From assembly GCA_030632865.1 (NCBI GenBank), contig DAOVTY010000230.1, positions 1-5,135 of the forward strand: DNA of 5,135 nt, in the 5' to 3' direction. The notes under the pieces were generated by a model. It saw only the letters and a program-made list of their open reading frames with translations, was not told the DNA's origin and made no database searches. Positions 1 to 5,135 of the stretch are shown here, piece after piece; the stretch's first letter is position 1; every line of letters begins with the position of its first letter. The DNA is from Bacteroidota bacterium (GTDB lineage Bacteria > Bacteroidota > Bacteroidia > Bacteroidales > Prolixibacteraceae). The position numbers and the translations under genes are program-made.

Positions 1-1202
1 ACATTTGCCTGAATGTTATGAACAGTGTTGAATACAAAACCACCATCTTTCATGAAAATATCGCAGGTACGCAGAACTTGCTCGCGTACTTCTTCAGGCT
101 TCCCAAACGGAAGTACTTGTTGTGTGTCAACTCCACCTCCCCAAAAAACAAGGTCGCGGCCATATTTTTGTTTAAGTTTTGCCGGATCCATTCCGGCAGC
201 ACTTATTTGTACGGGGTTAATAATATCGAACCCAGCACGAATAAAACCATCCATAAAAGTTTCTACAGCGCCACAGGAGTGTTTAAACGTTTTCCACTGA
301 GTATTTTCATGAATCCAGTCGTTAACTTTTTTGTAGTATGGTAACCACATATCATCAAATTGTTCTGGCGAACAGAAAGTTGAGTCTTGCGTTCCAAAGT
401 CGGTTCCGCAAATAAACATCGCATTTACTTTATTACCAACAACTGCAAAAATTCGTTTCAAATTTTCTATTGCAATTTCCACTTGGCGCTCAAATATAGC
501 TTTCACATAATCGGGACGAGCAATTGTGCTCGTGTACCACTCTGTTACATCACGAATTCCTTTAGGAGCTTTTAAATTCAGCCCCGGAACAAGTGCAATA
601 TCACCAAGTGCAGTGCCTCCAAAAGCAGCGATTACAGCTTTTCCCGAAAAATATGCTTTATCAACCTCAACTCGCCAATGCTCCAAATCTTCCTCGCTAA
701 TCAACCCAAACTCTTCAAGATTATCTTCAACATTTAGATTTTCTTCAACAATTGGTTCCTGACGTACGGTTGCATCGAAAAAATAACTGGCTTTTGGCAT
801 TTTTGCACAAGAAGTACCAGAAATATCCCCTTCAGGATACATCAATAAATCGCCATTTTTATCTTTTGTAACATTAAAATCTAACGGAACCATAACGCGT
901 TGTTTCCAAGGAGTTTTCCACTCTTTGTATGGCGCATGATTATGAAATCCGAACATATTATTTTTACCCCAGGCACCAATTACATCAATTCCAATAGAAT
1001 CAATCAATTCCCAACCAACTTCGCCCAACATCTGATAAGGTTCTATTACACGAATTGGTTTTCGTTGCAAGCCAAAATGCCTCCGTAACCGCGAAATAGT
1101 TTGAACATGAATTCCAGTAACCGGGGTCGATCCTAAATCTATTACCACGCGATCAGGTTGCTCGTGATTTACCGTTTTTAAAAACTGCTCTCTTGAGTTC
1201 AT
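1..1202 (-). CDS. Uroporphyrinogen decarboxylase-like (MtaA/CmuA-type) protein, C-terminus cut by window edge
   Basis: An open frame reads 400 codons from the ATG at 1202-1200 to the left edge without a stop, so only the C-terminal end is missing (perhaps 15-25 residues, judging from family length). The start MNSREQFLKTVNHEQPDRV is typical of URO-D-superfamily proteins. Residues 305-311 (FKHSCGA) give the H-x-C of the zinc site found in MtaA-type methylcobalamin:CoM methyltransferases. The third ligand in that family is a Cys about 75 residues further on; here the corresponding region, about 85 residues after C310, reads NTVHNIQ, so H395 is a candidate ligand. WGGGVDTQQVLPFGKPEEV (354-372) is typical of the non-heme branch. 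No signal peptide is visible, so the protein should be cytoplasmic. It is unlikely to be heme-pathway HemE because the N-terminal substrate-binding PxWxMRQAGR motif is absent. Substrate unknown. It follows the GH120 gene on the same strand but has its own 122-bp leader with a palindrome. The family call is secure; methyl transfer is inferred. Confidence 0.88.
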   Translation of the reverse strand, partial: MNSREQFLKTVNHEQPDRVVIDLGSTPVTGIHVQTISRLRRHFGLQRKPIRVIEPYQMLGEVGWELIDSIGIDVIGAWGKNNMFGFHNHAPYKEWKTPWKQRVMVPLDFNVTKDKNGDLLMYPEGDISGTSCAKMPKASYFFDATVRQEPIVEENLNVEDNLEEFGLISEEDLEHWRVEVDKAYFSGKAVIAAFGGTALGDIALVPGLNLKAPKGIRDVTEWYTSTIARPDYVKAIFERQVEIAIENLKRIFAVVGNKVNAMFICGTDFGTQDSTFCSPEQFDDMWLPYYKKVNDWIHENTQWKTFKHSCGAVETFMDGFIRAGFDIINPVQISAAGMDPAKLKQKYGRDLVFWGGGVDTQQVLPFGKPEEVREQVLRTCDIFMKDGGFVFNTVHNIQAN

Positions 1203-1229
1203 ATTATATTGCTTAATTTATTTCAATTT

Positions 1230-1299
1230 AAAGTCTTTTAGGAATCTCCAATTTGGCTGAAACCAATTACAAATATGCGCATATTTGTAAAAAGTCTTT
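1230..1299. repeat. Pair of AAAGTCTTT direct repeats in the leader of the URO-D-like gene
   Basis: The 9-mer AAAGTCTTT occurs at 1230-1238 and 1291-1299, starts 61 bp apart. Each copy is itself an odd palindrome (AAAG-T-CTTT). The right copy directly abuts the 24-bp palindrome. They could be half-sites of a regulator, or chance in AT-rich DNA; no function is assigned. Confidence 0.35.
1267..1290. promoter_or_regulatory. Perfect 24-bp palindrome, candidate operator
   Basis: The half-site TTACAAATATGC (1267-1278) is mirrored exactly by GCATATTTGTAA (1279-1290), giving 12 bp on each side with no spacer and symmetry centred on GCGC. It lies 65 bp upstream of the methyltransferase-like start at 1202 and 35 bp past the end of the GH120 gene. 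With no loop and no U-tract it is a poor intrinsic terminator, so binding of a dimeric regulator is the better reading. On the minus strand it contains CATATTTG (1277-1270), one mismatch from the Bacteroidota -7 box TAnnTTTG, so it could overlap a promoter. No -33 TTTG was found at a good distance: the nearest leaves a 24-bp spacer. The regulator is not in the window. Confidence 0.6.
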
Positions 1300-1324
1300 C
1301 ACAAATACATAATAATTAAGTTTT

Positions 1325-3193
1325 CTATTTTTCCCAAACTTTCAACTCCACTTCTCCTGCGCCAGGGTTTTCAAATGGACCAACCGATGGGTTTTTACTA
1401 TTTCTCGTTTTTGCAAGAAAATCTTTATCAATTACAATGGAAGTTCCATCCGGGTTTTCGTAGCTTAAATTTGGAGTTTTCACTTTCCCTAAAAACTCGG
1501 TTGTTATGGTTCTGTTTTTCATTTTGAAAATAGCTTTTTCTAAATTCATTGAAAGATAAGTACCATCTTCTTTTTCTTCAATTTGAATGTTTGGATTGTA
1601 ATCCAATTCCATTTTATTATTCTCGTTAATAAATTTTCGTGCACCATTCATGTAAACATTTCCATCAACAAACATTGGGAGTTCTGCATTTTCATAAACT
1701 CCCAAACCAGATTTACATCCTTTAATCTCTTTCACTCCACCAACAAAAATATTGTTGTAATATCGGTCGTCTCCACATTTCGTAATTGATAACCCTGCAA
1801 CTTCAGTTGTATGCAGAACCTGAAAAGGTGTCTCTCTATTTTGCGGACGCAGTTCAATATTTCCGGCTATGAGATTATGAACAAAAGCTCCACCTTCCGA
1901 CCAATCTCTGATTGCTAATTCTGATAGTAAAATGTTATTTTCGATTAAGAATGGTCCATGATTTACTTCCACAAAAAGATCGTCGGATGAATTATTATAA
2001 AACAGATTCCCTGTAACTCTTGTTCCCTGCGCCATCCAGTCGAGCCATAATCCACGACCGCAATTTACAAGACGGTTATCTTTTATGATCATATCTATGG
2101 AAGCATGAATTTTTATTCCCCCCATTTCGGCACCTGTCCATTGTCGTTTAACCCAAATATTATAAATATTATTGTGCTCTATTGTACTGAAAACTCCGCC
2201 CATACTACCACAAATTCCAGTTTGCTCGCAGTCGTAAATTGTATTATTACGAATTATATGTGAACCAATATTTTCTTTCGACCAACCATTTTTCAAAGCC
2301 CGGTTAATGGTTTCAACGTAACCTTCAGCCGAATTTTCTGATGTATTATCAAATTTGTCACCATATTTCCCAAGTGTAATTCCTGAACATTTAGAATTGC
2401 GTATCACATTGTTTTCAATAATCCAACCTTTGCTCCAGTTAGTGCCAATTAACCCAATTTGCTCTGCGGTTGGAGGTGCCCATTGTGTGGCAGCCTGACT
2501 CATGAAAAACCCACTAATTGTAATGTAATTAATATTATTCGAATCGGGATAAAAACAGCTTTTTCGAACATTAATTTCAACCAATTCATCATTCGGATTA
2601 TTATCATGAAAATTAGCATAGATGTATGTAAACTCTTCATCACTTTCGCAAAACCAGGTGTAAATAGAACCTTCTGGGTCGAAGTTATTTGCTACCGGTT
2701 TTGGGTTTAAAACTTTTTCTAAAAGTGCCATTTCCCAAAACGACTTTCCGTTCAGATAAACTTCTCCGATATGATGAACTCTCCCCAAATCGTTAAACCA
2801 GTCGCCTTTTACAATTTCTGTGTACGGATTACAATCACCAAAAAGTGTATTATAAACTGTTGCTTTCCAAACTGTTCCTGAAAATTTCGTCCAGTTAGAA
2901 ATAATTTCAGAACCTTTAATCTCTACTTTTTCATCTTTTGCAGCCCTATAAATTATTCTATTTACATCCGATTCGCCACCACGCGGAGGATTAATCCGCT
3001 CTCTGTAAACTCCTTTATAAACGGTAATTATATCACCTGACACAGCGACATTTGCCGCGGCCTGAATAGTTAATAATGGTGATTTTGTAGTTCCCAAATT
3101 CTTATCATTTCCGGTTTTTGCAACATGGTACTCTTTTGCCGAAACAGTCAGACAGAAAATTATAGCAATAAATACTAGGGTTAGCTTTTTCAT
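1325..3193 (-). CDS. Secreted GH120-family beta-xylosidase (right-handed parallel beta-helix)
   Basis: This 622-residue protein has a type I signal peptide (MKKLTLVFIAIIFCLTVSA, cleavage likely after A19), so the mature enzyme starts KEYHVAKTGND and acts in the periplasm or outside. From memory, the whole length follows GH120 beta-xylosidase XylC of Thermoanaerobacterium: matching blocks are YKGVYRERINPPRGG (59-73), GEVYLNGKSFWEM (143-155), WAPPTAEQIGLIGTNWSKGW (238-257) and GWSKENIGSHIIRNNTIYDC (303-322). The family nucleophile is the Asp of LWLDW, here D385; the acid/base Glu lies in VEVNHGP, here E409. Both are present, so the enzyme should be active. Asn-rich repeats through about residue 440 (NNTIYD, NNIYNI, DNRLVN, NNILLS) are beta-helix turns; a beta-sandwich portion is expected as in XylC. 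The predicted reaction is release of xylose from the non-reducing end of xylo-oligosaccharides. The start is fixed by the signal peptide; there is no Shine-Dalgarno, as usual in Bacteroidota. Neighbours suggest a saccharide-degradation locus. Exact substrate is inferred. Confidence 0.92.
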   Translation of the reverse strand: MKKLTLVFIAIIFCLTVSAKEYHVAKTGNDKNLGTTKSPLLTIQAAANVAVSGDIITVYKGVYRERINPPRGGESDVNRIIYRAAKDEKVEIKGSEIISNWTKFSGTVWKATVYNTLFGDCNPYTEIVKGDWFNDLGRVHHIGEVYLNGKSFWEMALLEKVLNPKPVANNFDPEGSIYTWFCESDEEFTYIYANFHDNNPNDELVEINVRKSCFYPDSNNINYITISGFFMSQAATQWAPPTAEQIGLIGTNWSKGWIIENNVIRNSKCSGITLGKYGDKFDNTSENSAEGYVETINRALKNGWSKENIGSHIIRNNTIYDCEQTGICGSMGGVFSTIEHNNIYNIWVKRQWTGAEMGGIKIHASIDMIIKDNRLVNCGRGLWLDWMAQGTRVTGNLFYNNSSDDLFVEVNHGPFLIENNILLSELAIRDWSEGGAFVHNLIAGNIELRPQNRETPFQVLHTTEVAGLSITKCGDDRYYNNIFVGGVKEIKGCKSGLGVYENAELPMFVDGNVYMNGARKFINENNKMELDYNPNIQIEEKEDGTYLSMNLEKAIFKMKNRTITTEFLGKVKTPNLSYENPDGTSIVIDKDFLAKTRNSKNPSVGPFENPGAGEVELKVWEK

Positions 3194-3217
3194 TTAATTA
3201 TAATTTTTTATTTAAAA

Positions 3218-3283
3218 ATGGTAATGCATCAGTAGAAGGATATTTCGCTTACAAACATCCTCCTGTATTTTAAGTTTTACCAT
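3218..3283 (-). terminator. Nested inverted repeat between the M20 and GH120 genes (possible attenuator, terminator or processing hairpin)
   Basis: The outer arms are ATGGTAA (3218-3224) and TTACCAT (3277-3283). The inner arms are AGAAGGAT (3234-3241) and ATCCTCCT (3257-3264). In the minus-strand RNA the inner arms pair over all 8 positions, including one G-U, around a 15-nt loop. The outer 7 bp close across a 9/12-nt internal loop and are followed by four U. It sits 57 bp after the M20 stop and 25 bp before the GH120 start. The large internal loop and short U-run make it a weak terminator; partial readthrough, or an mRNA processing or stability element, is equally possible. Confidence 0.35.
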
Positions 3284-3339
3284 GCTCGTTTCATATTACG
3301 CAGTTTCACTTTTTGCTTTTTTAAATTGAATTTATAAAA

Positions 3340-4659
3340 CTACTTACCCATTAAACCAATAACATTTCCAGCCATAACTTTTATTCCAGTTTCAATGGTT
3401 TTTTCGTAGTCGGGATTTAAGTTAGGAGAATGTAATGGTGCTGGTTTTTTACCTTTCTCGAGCAACTCTTTCATAAGTTCAGAATTAGTACTTCCTAGCC
3501 AAATTAAACAAATTGGGATATTTTCTGGAGTTCGACCATATTTACCAAAATCTTCGCCAACCATTGCTGGCGATGTTTCTAAAATATTATCTGCTCCTAG
3601 TATTTCTGTTGCAAAACCTTTAATATTTTCACTTAACTCAGGGTTGTTTAAAACTGGCGGAGTTTCAACCGGCGAAACTAAAACTTTTGGTAATTCATCG
3701 TGAGGCATTCCCGCCATTTCTGCCGCCGACACACTAATTCTTTCTATGGCTGCAATCACTTTTTCAATAGCAGCATCGGAATAGTAACGTAAGGTAAGTT
3801 CCATTTTCACCTCATCGGGAATAATGTTTGGGCGAGTTCCTCCATGAATTGAACCAACCGTAACAACTATCGGCTCAAGAGGACTTATTTCGCGGCTTAC
3901 AATCGTTTGTAAATCCAATACAATTCTGGAAGCAATTACAATCGGATCTATACATTTTTCGGGATATGCACCGTGCCCGCCTTTTCCGTAAACCGTAATT
4001 TCTACTGTTTTCACCCCTGCAAAAACGGGACCTCCCACTAATCCAATTTTCCCTGCTAACAATTCAGGATTAATGTGGTATGCCAATGCAAAATCAGGAG
4101 TCGGGAATTTAGTAAACAAACCTGCATTAATTGCTTCTCCTGCCCCACCACTAAATTCTTCAGCTTGCTGAGCAATTACCAATAACGTACCTTTCCATTC
4201 ATTTTTTAAAGCAACTAAAGTTCTAACAGTTCCTGTCCATGTTGACATGTGAATGTCGTGACCGCAAGCGTGCATAACAGCAACCTCATCGCCATCTTTC
4301 GTTTCAGCAATTTTTGTACTTGCAAATTCTAAATTTGTTTTCTCTTCAATTGGCAAAGCATCCATGTCGGTGCGTAACATTACAACAGGTCCATCACCAT
4401 TTTTAAAAACACCAACCACACTATTTCCGCCAACATTTTCGGTTACTTCAAAACCTGCTTCTTTTAATTCAAAAGCCATTCGTTTTGCAGTTTCGAACTC
4501 CTGAAAAGATAACTCTGGATTTTTGTGCAAATGCTTGCAAAGCTTTAGAGAATATTTGGTTTGAAGTATTGCTTCCTGATTTATCTTCTCTATAGTTTGA
4601 GCGAATATGCTTATTTGAATTGACATTGTAACGAGTATTAAAAATAACTTTGAAATCAT
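3340..4659 (-). CDS. Secreted M20-family (M20D-like) metallo-amidohydrolase
   Basis: This 439-residue protein has a signal peptide (MISKLFLILVTMSIQISIFA, cleavage before Q21), so it should be periplasmic or secreted. The peptidase M20 catalytic core is intact: RTDMDALP (96-103), HACGHD (130-135) with metal ligands C132 and H134, QQAEE (164-168) with E167/E168, H195 in AYHINPE, GGHGAYPE (227-234) in the dimerisation domain, GEDF (368-371), and the last ligand H410 in PLHSPNL. This pattern, with Cys as a metal ligand, belongs to the amidohydrolase/aminoacylase branch that includes hippurate hydrolases, IAA-amino-acid hydrolases and N-acyl-diaminopimelate deacetylases. It is therefore expected to cleave an N-acyl amino acid or related amide; the substrate cannot be read from sequence. 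Its length is normal for the family plus a signal peptide. The ATG at 4659 has no Shine-Dalgarno but gives a complete signal peptide. It is first of three same-strand genes and diverges from the gene at 4894. No TAnnTTTG box was found upstream on this strand. Confidence 0.92.
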   Translation of the reverse strand: MISKLFLILVTMSIQISIFAQTIEKINQEAILQTKYSLKLCKHLHKNPELSFQEFETAKRMAFELKEAGFEVTENVGGNSVVGVFKNGDGPVVMLRTDMDALPIEEKTNLEFASTKIAETKDGDEVAVMHACGHDIHMSTWTGTVRTLVALKNEWKGTLLVIAQQAEEFSGGAGEAINAGLFTKFPTPDFALAYHINPELLAGKIGLVGGPVFAGVKTVEITVYGKGGHGAYPEKCIDPIVIASRIVLDLQTIVSREISPLEPIVVTVGSIHGGTRPNIIPDEVKMELTLRYYSDAAIEKVIAAIERISVSAAEMAGMPHDELPKVLVSPVETPPVLNNPELSENIKGFATEILGADNILETSPAMVGEDFGKYGRTPENIPICLIWLGSTNSELMKELLEKGKKPAPLHSPNLNPDYEKTIETGIKVMAGNVIGLMGK

Positions 4660-4755
4660 CTAAATTCATTTTCATTTAAAACAATTCGAAAATAAGGAAA
4701 GTTTTTAAATAAGAAGAAGAAGTCAGCTGTTCATAATTAGAAAAAGTTGGATTTA

Positions 4756-4782
4756 TATTTTAATGAACTAAATATTAAAATA
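4756..4782. promoter_or_regulatory. AT-only inverted repeat in the divergent intergenic region
   Basis: TATTTTAAT (4756-4764) and ATTAAAATA (4774-4782) are perfect 9-bp inverted arms around the 9-bp spacer GAACTAAAT. The element lies 97 bp upstream of the M20 start and 10 bp upstream of the candidate -33 element of the right-hand gene, a sensible place for a dimeric regulator serving either gene. Because both arms are pure A/T in AT-rich DNA, chance is a real alternative. Confidence 0.35.
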
Positions 4783-4791
4783 AACTTTGCA

Positions 4792-4823
4792 CTTTTAAAA
4801 TGTTGTTTGTATAAGTATTTTTG
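4792..4823 (+). promoter_or_regulatory. Candidate Bacteroidota-type promoter for the GH43-like gene
   Basis: TATTTTTG (4816-4823) matches the Bacteroidota primary-sigma -7 consensus TAnnTTTG exactly. TTTT (4792-4795), one mismatch from the -33 TTTG, lies 20 bp upstream, within the usual spacing. Transcription would begin around 4829, leaving a leader of about 65 nt before the ATG at 4894. The -33 match is weak and the region is AT-rich. Confidence 0.45.
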
Positions 4824-4851
4824 TTTTAGGGAAAAGTAAATCGATTAGAAT

Positions 4852-4877
4852 TTCTATATTTAAGAATAGTTCTATAT
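4852..4877. repeat. TTCTATAT direct repeat in the leader of the GH43-like gene
   Basis: TTCTATAT occurs at 4852-4859 and 4870-4877, an 18-bp period inside the predicted 5' leader. The second copy runs into the upstream in-frame ATG (4876). No known function; low complexity makes chance plausible. Confidence 0.3.
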
Positions 4878-4911
4878 GCTAAATCATGTTTATATGAAAA
4901 ACGCTAAATCA
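4873..4911 (+). repeat. Tandem-like repeat spanning the translation start (TATATG ... GCTAAATCA twice)
   Basis: TATATG occurs at 4873-4878 and 4891-4896, and GCTAAATCA at 4878-4886 and 4903-4911. The order is the same each time, with 6-7 extra bases in the second copy. Both TATATG copies carry an ATG in the same frame (4876 and 4894). It looks like a small, decayed duplication of the start region, or a chance repeat. Confidence 0.35.
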
Positions 4912-5135
4912 ATTCTACTAACTATTTCATTGTGTGTTGTTTTAATGAGTATGACCTTTTCTTGTCGCACAGACAAAACTGATTTCAACCAAAATAAATG
5001 GACAATATCTGAACCAATATTAACTGCTGGAGTAAAAGGAACATTTGATGATGTTGCAGTTAAAGACCCTTCAATTGTGTATTACAATAATAAGTACCAT
5101 CTATTTTATACTGCAAAATCAAAAATACGAATTGA
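4894..5135 (+). CDS. Exported GH43-like beta-propeller glycosidase, N-terminal 80 residues only
   Basis: The frame is open from ATG 4894 to the right edge, 80 codons plus two bases. Residues 1-23 form a basic, then hydrophobic export signal (MKNAKSILLTISLCVVLMSM) ending TFS before C24, so this is probably an SPII lipoprotein, although the lipobox is imperfect; otherwise it is a secreted protein. After a short linker, WTISEPILTAGV leads into VAVKDPSIVYYNNKYHLFYT (54-73). The DPSIVYYNxKYHLFYT pattern is the first-blade signature of five-bladed beta-propeller glycosidases (GH43, GH62, GH117 and relatives), with D58 placed where GH43 carries its general-base Asp. Next to a GH120 beta-xylosidase, alpha-L-arabinofuranosidase or xylosidase activity is a reasonable guess, but the family needs the missing part. 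An in-frame ATG at 4876 would add MLNHVY; 4894 was chosen because it starts a normal signal peptide. The gene diverges from the M20 gene across 234 bp. Confidence 0.8.
   Translation, partial: MKNAKSILLTISLCVVLMSMTFSCRTDKTDFNQNKWTISEPILTAGVKGTFDDVAVKDPSIVYYNNKYHLFYTAKSKIRI

Noticed and set aside
18..1088. Several plus-strand open frames of 62-108 codons in the left 1.1 kb
   Set aside because: They lie opposite the long URO-D-like frame, which has strong family motifs. Their translations show no recognisable domain and no consistent start context.
1..1202. Assignment as the heme-biosynthesis enzyme HemE
   Set aside because: The N-terminal PxWxMRQAGR substrate-binding motif of true uroporphyrinogen decarboxylases is absent, and the HxC zinc motif of the methyltransferase branch is present.
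1203..1324. A standard -33/-7 promoter for the URO-D-like gene
   Set aside because: The TATTTG-like boxes each have one mismatch, and the nearest TTTG elements leave 24-25 bp spacers, longer than the usual distance.
1583..2710. Plus-strand open frames of 68 and 83 codons opposite the GH120 gene
   Set aside because: They are antisense shadows of a gene with full-length family similarity and conserved catalytic residues.
1325..3193. Assignment of the beta-helix protein as a polysaccharide lyase (PL6-like)
   Set aside because: The N-terminal blocks, the LWLDW and VEVNHGP motifs and the overall order match GH120; no lyase Lys/Arg catalytic motif was recognised.
3234..3264. AGGAGG followed directly by ATG on the minus strand, with a 9-codon frame
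   Set aside because: There is no spacing between the Shine-Dalgarno-like string and the ATG, the other starts here use no such signal, and the string is explained as a hairpin arm.
4469..4675. 68-codon minus-strand frame overlapping the start of the M20 gene
   Set aside because: It is a shifted frame over the signal peptide and N-terminal domain of the M20 protein; its translation has no family features.
4894..5135. Firm assignment of the right-hand gene to GH62 or a specific GH43 subfamily
   Set aside because: Only the first propeller blade is visible; the acid and pKa-modulating residues lie beyond the window edge.

Overview
The window looks like a piece of a Bacteroidota chromosome, possibly from the Marinilabiliales/Prolixibacteraceae group, although that rank is only a guess. 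The evidence is AT-rich intergenic DNA, start codons without Shine-Dalgarno sequences, a candidate Bacteroidota-type -7 box (TAnnTTTG), and secreted or lipoprotein-type glycoside hydrolases with short N-terminal signals. It appears to belong to a carbohydrate-degradation (xylan-type) locus.

Layout: three genes lie on the minus strand, read from right to left. A secreted M20-family metallo-amidohydrolase (4659-3340) is followed after 146 bp by a secreted GH120-type beta-xylosidase (3193-1325). After another 122 bp comes a uroporphyrinogen-decarboxylase-like (MtaA/CmuA-type) protein that starts at 1202 and runs off the left edge. A fourth gene diverges from the M20 gene: it starts at 4894 on the plus strand and runs off the right edge. 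It encodes an exported, probably lipid-anchored protein whose visible part resembles the first blade of a GH43-like five-bladed beta-propeller glycosidase.

Non-coding DNA is confined to three gaps. The 1203-1324 gap holds a perfect 24-bp palindrome (1267-1290) upstream of the methyltransferase-like gene, a good candidate operator. The 3194-3339 gap holds a nested inverted repeat that can fold in the minus-strand transcript, a possible attenuator, terminator or processing site. The 4660-4893 divergent gap holds an AT-only inverted repeat, a candidate TAnnTTTG promoter for the right-hand gene and short direct repeats around its start codon. There is no stretch over 300 bp without a gene, and no tRNA, rRNA, CRISPR array or insertion sequence was seen.

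Functional reading (inference): the GH120 enzyme would release xylose from xylo-oligosaccharides, the GH43-like protein could remove side chains or xylose, and the M20 enzyme would hydrolyse an amide in the periplasm. The URO-D-like protein is the odd one out. If it is a zinc/corrinoid-type methyltransferase, it may handle methyl groups, for example from O-methylated sugars. Nothing inside the window proves that link.
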